Assembly (NCBI RefSeq): GCF_030167925.1
Contig: NZ_JASKUT010000001.1
Location: 4,920,501-4,984,500 of the forward strand
Direction: 5' to 3'
DNA from: Paenibacillus silviterrae
GTDB lineage: Bacteria; Bacillota; Bacilli; Paenibacillales; NBRC-103111
Length of the DNA stretch: 64,000 nt
Under the pieces are notes generated by a model. It made no database searches. It was not told the DNA's origin and saw only the letters and a program-made list of their open reading frames with translations. The position numbers were made by a program, and so were the translations under genes. Of this stretch, positions 57,810 through 64,000 are shown one piece after another (the stretch's first letter is position 1; each line of letters begins with the position of its first letter).

Positions 57810-59180
57810 ATGGATTTGTATACCAGATATGGAAGGACGTCGTTACTCTTGTTTAATAAGCAACTCGTCAGAATCGCGCTCTCGATTTCGTTATTATTCT
57901 CCGCCATACCTACCGTAACGGCAACACCGGCAGACGTAACACCTATTGTATTCATCGACGGCAAGAGAACGTCGTTCGACGTGCCTCCGACGGTAGTGAA
58001 CGGAACCACACTCGTTCCACTCCGTAAAATCTTTGAATCACTCGGCGCGGAAATCGCGTGGAACGGCGACACTCGCACTGTCTCCGCTAAGAAGGGCGAC
58101 GTAAGTATCACATACACTATCGGTGATACTGTTTCAAAGAAAAATACCGTTGACATCAATCTCCCCGTACCCGGTCAAATTATAGAAGGCTCTACGATGG
58201 TTCCGCTCCGCTTCGTTGGGGAGGCGCTAGGTGCGACAGTTGGTTGGGATAGTCCATCTCGTACGATAACAATCAGCTCCTCCATAAAAAAAGAGGTAAA
58301 AGTTAATAGGGTTGTTGAAGGTGACACAGTCCAAATCGATTGGAACGGTAAAGAGGAGACCATTCGTTTGATTGGCGTCGACACAATGGAATCTATGCAT
58401 CCAAGTGCGTCCAAGAACGTAGAGACCGGTAAGATCGCGTCCGAGTATACGAAGCAAGCTCTGACCGGTGTAACAGTTCTTGTTGAGGTTGACGTTGAAG
58501 AGCGTGATAGTTATGGTCGGTTGCTCGGTTACGTTTACTTATCGGACGGCACAATGTTTAACGCCAAGGTAGTTTCGGAGGGCTACGCCAAGACAGCGGC
58601 AACCCCACCGAATGTACGCTGGGTCGACTTGTTCACACACTTACAGACGGATGCTCGCGAGGACGGCCGCGGTGTATGGGCAAGTGTTACGTTTGAGACG
58701 CCTATAACACCCTCCAAGCTAAAATACGATCCGAACGGACCAGACCGTGATTGCAGCGATTTCGCAACACACGAAGAAGCGCAAGCATTTTTTATCGCAG
58801 CAGGTGGTCCTGCGATAGATCGGCATAGATTGGATTCAGACAAGAACGGCTTAGCTTGCGAACCTAATAAGAGTACATCACCCGTTGTCGTGCCAGCAAA
58901 CACCACCACGGAATCCGGTAATCTACCGGCTAATAGTACAAATGGTACTGAGCCGGTTAATAGTACGACGAATAATGAACCAGCTAACAATAAGGAAACA
59001 ACTGGAAACACTGTACCTGCAAACAGTAAAATTTGCTTGGAAATAAATAGTACTTATGCGTCTGCGTTAGAGAATGTCCGAGGACTATTAATATCGAATC
59101 CCCATTTATACGCGAGTCATGTAAAGCAAATGTTTGAGCAAAAGACTAAGGATTTGGAAATTAACGGCTGTCCAAAATAA
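57810..59180 (+). CDS. Secreted protein with copper-amine-oxidase-N, thermonuclease and Excalibur domains
   Basis: 456 residues from ATG 57810. The frame is open upstream to 57633, and TTG 57699 next to GGGAGG is an alternative. A signal peptide (RIALSISLLFSAIPTVTA) is followed by a stalk domain of two copper amine oxidase N-like repeats (IVFIDGKRTSF to TRTITISSS), a SNase/thermonuclease domain (IRLIGVDTMES with catalytic Asp/Glu, DSYGRLLGYVY with catalytic Arg), an Excalibur calcium motif (DRDCSDFATHEEAQAF, DSDKNGLACEP), and a Thr/Asn-rich linker plus tail. Extracellular nuclease that degrades DNA or RNA. Codon use is more AT-rich than its neighbours, which fits acquisition. Confidence 0.85.
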   Translation: MDLYTRYGRTSLLLFNKQLVRIALSISLLFSAIPTVTATPADVTPIVFIDGKRTSFDVPPTVVNGTTLVPLRKIFESLGAEIAWNGDTRTVSAKKGDVSITYTIGDTVSKKNTVDINLPVPGQIIEGSTMVPLRFVGEALGATVGWDSPSRTITISSSIKKEVKVNRVVEGDTVQIDWNGKEETIRLIGVDTMESMHPSASKNVETGKIASEYTKQALTGVTVLVEVDVEERDSYGRLLGYVYLSDGTMFNAKVVSEGYAKTAATPPNVRWVDLFTHLQTDAREDGRGVWASVTFETPITPSKLKYDPNGPDRDCSDFATHEEAQAFFIAAGGPAIDRHRLDSDKNGLACEPNKSTSPVVVPANTTTESGNLPANSTNGTEPVNSTTNNEPANNKETTGNTVPANSKICLEINSTYASALENVRGLLISNPHLYASHVKQMFEQKTKDLEINGCPK

Positions 59181-59223
59181 AAACTTGTTATTTTTAACAC
59201 GACGCCTTTGTCCGGTTTATCGC

Positions 59224-59246
59224 GGCGCAGCCTTGCGAGGATTAAT
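59224..59246 (+). repeat. Right copy of the 23-bp direct repeat
   Basis: Exact copy of 57528-57550, carrying the last coding bases and stop of the Fe-S carrier gene out of context. It marks the right end of the inserted block that contains the nuclease gene. Confidence 0.85.
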
Positions 59247-59334
59247 TTTTTCGCTTCCATGTTTATGAAGTTCCGCATCGGGTCATACTACTTAGTAGCG
59301 AGTCGTCACCGCTTCCCCACGGTGGCGCTCAGAC

Positions 59335-59375
59335 GGTCAAGCCGAACCTCTCCCCGGCTTGGCCTTTTTATTTTT
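59335..59375 (+). terminator. Terminator downstream of the insertion
   Basis: GGTCAAGCCG pairs with CGGCTTGGCC around a short loop, followed by TTTTTATTTTT. It may be the original terminator of the Fe-S carrier gene, now displaced by the insertion. That is inference. Confidence 0.8.
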
Positions 59376-59410
59376 CCTTCCGTAGTTTCATTGTCGTAAT
59401 AAAATGCCGA

Positions 59411-59676
59411 GTTTCCTTCCAGGATGCCGACGTGGTCGGTGTAAAGGTGCTGGACCGAGGGAGCTCCGGTTCCCTATCGACGATTATTGCCGGGATCGAA
59501 TGGTGTATAAAAGCAACCGCATCGGCAGCAGCTACTTTACGGAATCAGGCACTTCCATGGCGACGCCGATCTGCGCGGGCATTGTTGCCCAGCTGCTGAA
59601 CAGCACGGACAACCTGGGCGTGCCAGCTAATGTTCAGGGGCGAGGCTACCTCAATGCATCGAAGCTTCTGAGCTGA
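59411..59676 (+). pseudogene. Remnant of a subtilase (S8) serine protease
   Basis: Two pieces in different frames. The first (about 59411-59495) reads VSFQDADVVGVKVLDRGSS and SLSTIIAGIEW, a stretch of the subtilase domain. The second (about 59497-59676) reads SSYFTESGTSMATPICAGIVAQLL, which holds the catalytic Ser motif GTSMATP, and runs to the C-terminus. The sequence between, including oxyanion Asn, and the Asp and His parts of the triad are lacking. It is therefore a deleted and frameshifted gene, not an active protease. Confidence 0.8.
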
Positions 59677-59678
59677 GC

Positions 59679-59852
59679 CTAACGCCCCGTCCAAAATTGC
59701 CAGAGCAGATACCCGAGCGTAATGCCGAAAATGCCACAGACCGCGGGTATCGCCGGCGGGGCGGGGATGGGAAGGCGAAGCATGGCGAAGATGACGCCGA
59801 CGATGAGACCTGTGCCTAAAGAGGCCAAACTCTGAAAAATAAAATGATTCAT
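59679..59852 (-). CDS. XapX domain membrane protein
   Basis: 57 residues. Two membrane helices: SLGTGLIVGVIFAMLRLPIPAPPAIPAVCGIFGITLGYLLW contains the LPIPAPPA hinge diagnostic of XapX domains. AGGAGGATA lies 12 bases before ATG 59852. Function unknown; some family members occur next to purine nucleoside or other transport genes. It is convergent with the subtilase remnant and divergent from the sda control region. Confidence 0.82.
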   Translation of the reverse strand: MNHFIFQSLASLGTGLIVGVIFAMLRLPIPAPPAIPAVCGIFGITLGYLLWQFWTGR

Positions 59853-59902
59853 ATGTAGGGATATCCTCCTATGACTGATCGAAGTTTTTTATCGGATTTT
59901 CC

Positions 59903-60011
59903 TGTGGACAAGTGTGTATAACTTTGTCCACATTACCCACCGCACAAACAGGCATATTTCTACACTTATCAACACACTACACACAGGATATACACATTTT
60001 TGTGTGGATAA
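59903..60011 (+). promoter_or_regulatory. Cluster of DnaA boxes upstream of sda
   Basis: Two perfect consensus boxes (TTATNCACA, read on the minus strand): TGTGTATAA 59913-59921 and TGTGGATAA 60003-60011. Boxes with one mismatch: TGTGGACAA 59903-59911, TTGTCCACA 59924-59932, TTATCAACA 59966-59974 and ATATACACA 59988-59996. In B. subtilis, DnaA bound upstream of sda ties Sda production to replication initiation. The same logic is expected here. Confidence 0.85.
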
Positions 60012-60080
60012 CAGAACGATTGTTCTATTTTTCCGGGCATGGTAATATAATTTTACATTAAGGAGTAAGGGGTTTCGCTT

Positions 60081-60233
60081 ATGAAACTGATCAGTAATGA
60101 GATTTTGGTTGATTCTTATTTTAAGGCGATTGATTTGAAGCTGGAGCAGGAATTTGTAGATCTTTTACTTGAGGAGATCAAACGCAGACAGATCAATTTG
60201 GATTATTATAATGGCGAAGCCCAGGTCAGCTAA
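60081..60233 (+). CDS. sda: Sporulation checkpoint inhibitor Sda
   Basis: 50 residues: SNEILVDSYFKAIDLKLEQEFVDLLLEEIKRRQI, close in length and pattern to B. subtilis Sda (SDELLIESYFKA...EFIELIENEIKRRS). The protein is a helical hairpin that binds sporulation histidine kinases such as KinA and stops autophosphorylation, blocking Spo0A activation while replication is under way or stressed. AAGGAGTAAGGGG lies before ATG 60081. A DnaA-box cluster upstream and a terminator downstream complete the unit. Confidence 0.92.
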   Translation: MKLISNEILVDSYFKAIDLKLEQEFVDLLLEEIKRRQINLDYYNGEAQVS

Positions 60234-60250
60234 GACCGGGCTTTTTTTTT
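60217..60250 (+). terminator. Terminator of sda
   Basis: AAGCCC.GGTC pairs with GACC.GGGCTT across the stop codon, followed by nine T. Confidence 0.9.
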
Positions 60251-60503
60251 GTTAAAAAGGAAGGATTATCCTTATTGTATACGCAACCGGCCCAAATGAT
60301 ATCACCGGATTTATTTTGCAAAGCCACATTTATTGTGCGGGATTTCCTTGATTTTTAATCAAAATAAAGCTTGCTATTTGTCCCCGGGCATTATATTATT
60401 CTTTTGAATTGGTTAAAACTGTTTTGTCGAATTTGTGCATGAGGCTGCTAATATTTTCGGGGCTTTTCGTGAAAAATAGGGAAAAACTATTTTTCGGCGT
60501 GGC

Positions 60504-60521
60504 TTGTGTAAAATTTCACAA
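60504..60521 (+). promoter_or_regulatory. Rex-binding site upstream of ndh
   Basis: TTGTGTAAAATTTCACAA fits 17 of 18 positions of TTGTGAAWWWWTTCACAA. It lies 57 bases before the ndh ATG. In B. subtilis, Rex represses ndh when NADH is low and releases it when NADH is high. The -10 is probably TAAAAT within the box (60509-60514), so binding would block the promoter. The rest of the 60251-60577 gap shows nothing else clear. Confidence 0.8.
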
Positions 60522-60577
60522 TCGGTTTTGGAGAACCATACAATACAGAAAAAACGTGGATGGAAGGGATCTAAATC

Positions 60578-61768
60578 ATGAGTCGAATTCCTAGAATAGT
60601 CATTTTGGGAGCAGGATATGGCGGGATCGTTACGGCTATTCGTTTGCAGAAAGAATTAAATTATAATGAGGCTGATGTAACGCTGGTGAACAAGCACGAT
60701 TACCACTATATCACGACTCATTTGCATATGCCTGCAGCCGGAACGGATAATCCTGAAAATGCACGCGTGAACATTTTGAAGCTGATCGATGAGTTTAAAA
60801 TTGATTTCGTGAAATCGACGGTTGTTCAAATTCGTCCGCAGGAGAAAAAGGTTATTCTCGAAGAGGGGACCTTGTCGTACGACTATCTCGTCATCGGCCT
60901 CGGTGGCGAGCCGGAAACATTCGGCATCCCTGGTCTGAAGGAATATGCCATGAATATTCGAAGCATTAACAGCGTTCGCTTCATTCGCGAGCATATAGAA
61001 TATCAATTCGCCAAATTCAAGCGCGAGCCGAACCGCACGGATTACCTGACCTTCGTGGTTGGCGGTGCGGGCTTCACCGGTATTGAATTTGTCGGCGAGC
61101 TGGCTGACCGCATCCCTGAGCTGTGCAAGGAATTCGACGTGGATCCGTCCCTCGTTAAGATCTACAACATTGAAGCGGCTCCTACGGCGCTGCCTGGCTT
61201 CGATCCGGAGCTGGTTGAGTATGCCATGAACGTGCTTGCGAATAAAGGCGTTACCTTCAAAATCGCTACGGCGATCAAGGAGTGTACTCCTGAGGGGGTA
61301 ATTCTCGCTACAGGCGAAGAAATCAAGTCCTCGACCGTGATCTGGACCGGCGGTATCCGCGGTAACCACATGCTGGAGGAAGCCGGCTTCGAAACGATGC
61401 GCGGTCGTATTAAGGTAGACGAAACGCTCCGCATCCCTGGACACGAGAATGTCTACGTGCTTGGCGATTGCTCGCTCGTATTCAATCCTGAGGGTCGTCC
61501 GTATCCTCCGACAGCGCAGATCTCGATGCAGCAAGCCGACGTATGTGCGCATAACCTGGTGGCGCAGATCCGCAATTCCACATTGAAGGCATTCGAATAC
61601 AAGCCGAAGGGTACGGTGGCTTCCCTTGGCCGCGGCGAAGCGATCGGTATCGTGGGCTCGAAGAAAATCAAGGGCGGTACGGCAGCGATCATGAAGAAAA
61701 TCATCGACCTGCGCTACCTTTACATCATCGGCGGGATTCCGCTCGTTCTGAAGAAAGGAAAGTTCTAA
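60578..61768 (+). CDS. ndh: Type II NADH dehydrogenase
   Basis: 396 residues, length typical of NDH-2. FAD motif IVILGAGYGGIVTAIRL at the start, NADH motif FVVGGAGFTGIEFVGEL near residue 165, VYVLGDCSLVF near 292 and YPPTAQISMQQADVCAHNL at about 310, which binds quinone-side residues in this family. A C-terminal amphipathic part anchors it to the membrane. It passes electrons from NADH to menaquinone without pumping protons. A Rex box upstream supports the assignment (B. subtilis YjlD/Ndh and YumB are relatives). Confidence 0.93.
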   Translation: MSRIPRIVILGAGYGGIVTAIRLQKELNYNEADVTLVNKHDYHYITTHLHMPAAGTDNPENARVNILKLIDEFKIDFVKSTVVQIRPQEKKVILEEGTLSYDYLVIGLGGEPETFGIPGLKEYAMNIRSINSVRFIREHIEYQFAKFKREPNRTDYLTFVVGGAGFTGIEFVGELADRIPELCKEFDVDPSLVKIYNIEAAPTALPGFDPELVEYAMNVLANKGVTFKIATAIKECTPEGVILATGEEIKSSTVIWTGGIRGNHMLEEAGFETMRGRIKVDETLRIPGHENVYVLGDCSLVFNPEGRPYPPTAQISMQQADVCAHNLVAQIRNSTLKAFEYKPKGTVASLGRGEAIGIVGSKKIKGGTAAIMKKIIDLRYLYIIGGIPLVLKKGKF

Positions 61769-61771
61769 GCC

Positions 61772-62041
61772 GTGCGTCACTGCAGCGTTCAAGTCCGCGG
61801 ATTACTGACAAGGGACGAGCTCGATCGCTACAATGCCTTAATGGACGTAGGACACTTTCTGGAAGAGCAGAACCGGTACGATCTTGTGTATACGGTCCAG
61901 AAGGAGATTGACACACTGATTCTTCCCGCGATCGAGCGGCTGAAGGAGAAGTCGCGTCAACGGGACCGGGATACCGAGGAGTATTTGAAAGGCAAAGAGG
62001 ACCCTCGCTTCAGTCTGGATGACGAGGACGATGAGGATTAA
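61772..62041 (+). CDS. Uncharacterised small helical protein downstream of ndh
   Basis: 89 residues from GTG 61772, three bases after the ndh stop, so it is co-transcribed. Helical, with a strongly charged tail (REED..DDEDDED-type acidic end). I recognise no family. Coupling to ndh suggests a regulatory or stabilising role, but there is no direct evidence. A terminator follows. Confidence 0.7.
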   Translation: MRHCSVQVRGLLTRDELDRYNALMDVGHFLEEQNRYDLVYTVQKEIDTLILPAIERLKEKSRQRDRDTEEYLKGKEDPRFSLDDEDDED

Positions 62042-62044
62042 AAT

Positions 62045-62090
62045 AAAAAACCTTACTCCGATGCGTATAGCACGGGGTAAGGTTTTTTGC
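62045..62090 (+). terminator. Terminator of the ndh operon
   Basis: AAAAAACCTTAC pairs with GTAAGGTTTTTT, one mismatch in the inner stem. Strong, A- and T-flanked. Confidence 0.9.
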
Positions 62091-62245
62091 CCATTTAAGG
62101 CGATTTCTTAACGCTAAAGTCACAATGCTATCGGAAGCTGAAGCAGTAAGATGAATTTATCACGTTACAAGTGACCTTGTGGCTCGAAGCGAGCGGTTTG
62201 GTTGGTTGTAGGGTGATTTTATAACGTTAATGAACCTTGTTGAGG

Positions 62246-62286
62246 AAAAAAAGCGGCTGTAAGGTGATCAAATCACTTTACAGCCG
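62246..62286 (-). terminator. Terminator of hemQ
   Basis: On the minus strand CGGCTGTAAAGTGAT and ATCACCTTACAGCCG form a stem and are followed by a seven-T run. The 155 bases between this and the preceding terminator show no gene. Confidence 0.88.
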
Positions 62287-62311
62287 GTAATGTCAGTCCG
62301 TTGATGCCTGC

Positions 62312-63058
62312 TTACAGCTTCAGCATGGCGGCCATTTTCTCCTGATTCAGGAGGTTGCCGACGTAGAAATCGCCGAATTCGCCGAAGCGCGCACTCGCTT
62401 CATCGAAGCGCATTTCGTATACGATTTTCTTGAATTGCAGCGGATCCTCGGAGAACAGCGTCACGCCCCACTCCCAATCATCCAGACCGACGGAGCCGGT
62501 AATGATCTGCTTGATCTTGCCCGCGTAGTTGCGTCCGATCATGCCGTGGCTGCGCATGAAATTGCGGCGCTCCTCCATCGTCAGCATGTACCAGTTGTCG
62601 TTTCCTTCGCGCTTCTTGTTCATCGGGTAGAAGCATAGATGCTTCGCTTTCGGCAGTGCCGGCTTCAGACGGGCAAGGATGTCCGGGTCCTCCATAGGGT
62701 CAACGCCAGGCTTGGCCATGTAGCTGCTAAGCTCCACGATGGATACATAAGAGTAGGTAGGAACGGTTACCCCGGCAAAAATCGTCTTGTTGAATTCGGT
62801 CTCGAGCTCATTGAGCTCCTCCAGTGTTTCACGCAGGTGCATGAATACGAAATCCGCCTTCTGCCCAACGATGGAGTAGAAAGCAGTGCTGCCTTTCTTC
62901 TCGTCCTCCGTCGCTTGATACTGCTTCAGCAAGCTGTAAAGCTCCTCTTCCGCACGCTGCTGCTCCTGCTTCGTCAAGCTCTTCCAGGCATTCCAGTCGA
63001 TCGCGCGAAAATCATGGAGACAATACCAGCCCTCCAGCGTTTGTACCGCTTCACTCAT
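62312..63058 (-). CDS. hemQ: Coproheme decarboxylase HemQ
   Basis: 248 residues, chlorite dismutase-like fold of the HemQ subtype (no catalytic distal Arg as in true Cld). Conserved segments are LEGWYCLHDFRAIDW, FYSIVGQKADFVFMHLRETLEEL, TYSYVSIVELSSYM and a C-terminal DDWEWGVTLFSEDPLQFKKIVYEMRFDEASARFGEFGDFYVG; Tyr in TYSYVS is the decarboxylase radical Tyr. It converts coproheme to heme b, the last step of the coproporphyrin-dependent pathway of Gram-positive bacteria. AAGGAG precedes ATG 63058. Confidence 0.94.
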   Translation of the reverse strand: MSEAVQTLEGWYCLHDFRAIDWNAWKSLTKQEQQRAEEELYSLLKQYQATEDEKKGSTAFYSIVGQKADFVFMHLRETLEELNELETEFNKTIFAGVTVPTYSYVSIVELSSYMAKPGVDPMEDPDILARLKPALPKAKHLCFYPMNKKREGNDNWYMLTMEERRNFMRSHGMIGRNYAGKIKQIITGSVGLDDWEWGVTLFSEDPLQFKKIVYEMRFDEASARFGEFGDFYVGNLLNQEKMAAMLKL

Positions 63059-63240
63059 CTATAACACTCCTTATGTAAGTATAATCGTCCATAGCTTGTT
63101 CAATTGTATCGAAATCGACACGAAAGGGCAAATTCACCGCAAGCAGGGAGTCGGTACTATTTTGTGAACAGCTTTACCCGCGTCACGAATTCGTCTAAAA
63201 TAGAAAGATAGAGATAGTGAAAGGGAGGCTTCTGCTCGCA

Positions 63241-63525
63241 ATGCTGCAACTTGTCATTGTTACGGTGCTGCTGTTCGTGCTGTTCTTCGGACTCGGCTTT
63301 ATACTAAACATGCTAATGAAAACGACCTGGTTTCCGATCTACGGTTATATTGCCCTGGTGATAGGTATGGTCATCTATTGGGGATGGGGCAGCGGTTCGC
63401 TGGGCTCGAACCTCGCAGAATATTCCATTGTGGATTACATTCCGGCCGTTGGGGGTTTAATCGGAGCAGCGCTGAGCGGGCAGACGATCAAGTCGCTCCG
63501 GGAAAAGGGATATAAGATGTTTTAA
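63241..63525 (+). CDS. YuiB family membrane protein
   Basis: 94 residues from ATG 63241 with GGGAGG twelve bases upstream; GTG 63217 lies before that site. Two to three membrane helices: VIVTVLLFVLFFGLGFILNMLMKTTWFPIYGYIALVIGMVIYWGWG, then SIVDYIPAVGGLIGAALSGQTIKSLREKGYKMF, resembling B. subtilis YuiB. Function unknown. Located near hemQ and ndh as in Bacillus (yumB-yuiA-yuiB region). Confidence 0.8.
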   Translation: MLQLVIVTVLLFVLFFGLGFILNMLMKTTWFPIYGYIALVIGMVIYWGWGSGSLGSNLAEYSIVDYIPAVGGLIGAALSGQTIKSLREKGYKMF

Positions 63526-63545
63526 TAACGTTAGCAACAACAATA

Positions 63546-63576
63546 AGAGCCTCCCGGATACCGGGGGGTTCTTTGT
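63546..63576 (+). terminator. Terminator after the YuiB-like gene
   Basis: GAGCCTCCCGG pairs with CCGGGGGGTTC (one mismatch), followed by TTTGTTT. Confidence 0.75.
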
Positions 63577-63674
63577 TTACCGTAGCGAAAATAATTTTAC
63601 ATATTTCTGCACATGAAAAGTCCAGCTTTGAAAGATACTGTAAAAAACACACAACATGAGAGGGTCAAGCTGCC

Positions 63675-64000
63675 ATGTGCAAACGCATCAGCATCACCAC
63701 GGAGCTTTCGAGCTTATCCAGCCAGTTTCATATTCAGGAGGTCGGATTTTCCTACACTCCCTGTGCTACCGTTGAACCCACCCAGGAGCTTCCGGTGGTC
63801 GTCCGTCATCATCAAGAGCAGCGTCTGGAACAATTTCGTTGGGGCTTGGTGCCTTTCTGGGCTAAAGATGCGGTCTACGCCGACAGCCGGCTCGTCCACG
63901 AGAAGCCCGCCTATCGCCGCATGTTCGCCAAGCAGCGATGTATCATTCCGTGCAACGGTTATGAGGTCGTGAAGCGGGAAGGGAAGAAGCAAATCCCTCT
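63675..64000 (+). CDS. SRAP (YedK/HMCES-like) protein, divergent, 3' truncated by window
   Basis: 109 codons remain and continue past the window. Met-Cys at the start gives the N-terminal Cys2 that forms a thiazolidine link to abasic sites in ssDNA. Further SRAP signs are FRWGLVPFWAKD, EKPAYRRMFAKQRCIIPCNGYEVV. Differences from the consensus: MCKR rather than MCGR, DSR where NAR(S/A)ET is normal, and GYEVV for GFYEW. It may be a divergent paralogue with altered DNA handling. AGGG precedes ATG 63675. Confidence 0.82.
   Translation, partial: MCKRISITTELSSLSSQFHIQEVGFSYTPCATVEPTQELPVVVRHHQEQRLEQFRWGLVPFWAKDAVYADSRLVHEKPAYRRMFAKQRCIIPCNGYEVVKREGKKQIP

Noticed and set aside
57551..59246. Complete integrative element or prophage
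   Set aside because: There is no integrase, transposase or phage gene between the repeats; only one nuclease gene and a terminator are found.

Overview
The window looks like a chromosomal segment of a spore-forming Bacillota, most likely Paenibacillus or a close relative. Evidence: moderately GC-rich genes with strong AGGAGG ribosome sites and many GTG/TTG starts, spore and sporulation genes (gerQ, two YjcZ-type miniproteins, a Spo0E-type phosphatase, Sda), an SLH-domain protein, the futalosine menaquinone enzyme MqnE, and coproheme decarboxylase HemQ. Genus is inference from gene content; no rRNA or tRNA gene was seen.

Layout. 1-7.2 kb: 3' end of a DinG-type helicase, a nitroreductase-pirin-MarR operon with its own operator, an HtrA-like secreted protease, gerQ and an aldo/keto reductase. 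7.2-17.2 kb: a complete urea locus, with the urea ABC transporter urtABCDE on the minus strand and urease ureABC-FGD on the plus strand, sharing a 289-bp divergent control region that holds two GlnR/TnrA boxes in different positions relative to two near-consensus promoters. ureE is absent. 17.2-17.6 kb: a non-coding imperfect inverted-repeat element (MITE-like). 17.6-26.9 kb: heme O synthase and a SCO copper chaperone, transporters, an oxidoreductase, the SLH protein, a chemotaxis receptor with a sigma-D-like promoter, and an MFS exporter. 27-43.7 kb: a transglutaminase-domain membrane protein, a class B PBP, a manganese/zinc ABC transporter with an MntR-like box, hisC with a divergent LysR gene, asnB and a MurJ/SpoVB-type flippase.

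43.7-57.5 kb: small spore-associated proteins, a YmaF-like His-rich protein, folD behind a ZTP (pfl) riboswitch with terminator, a YppC-like gene, an SPFH/ribbon-helix-helix pair, ctaA, a HEPN-like protein, Fe-S genes, a YutJ-like oxidoreductase and mqnE. 57.5-59.7 kb is the clearest accessory spot: a secreted nuclease gene bounded by an exact 23-bp direct repeat that duplicates the 3' end of the A-type Fe-S carrier gene, followed by a subtilase remnant. 59.7-64 kb: XapX protein, sda behind a cluster of DnaA boxes, ndh behind a Rex box, hemQ, a YuiB-like protein and the 5' part of a divergent SRAP-domain gene.

The genes connect nitrogen scavenging (urea uptake and hydrolysis under GlnR/TnrA), aerobic respiration (ctaA, ctaB, SCO, ndh with Rex, hemQ, mqnE) and sporulation timing (Sda/DnaA, Spo0E family). 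No CRISPR array, prophage, toxin-antitoxin pair or recognisable defence island was found. The most unusual items are the 23-bp-repeat-bounded nuclease insertion, the MITE-like palindrome, the dual GlnR/TnrA geometry and several uncharacterised small proteins.
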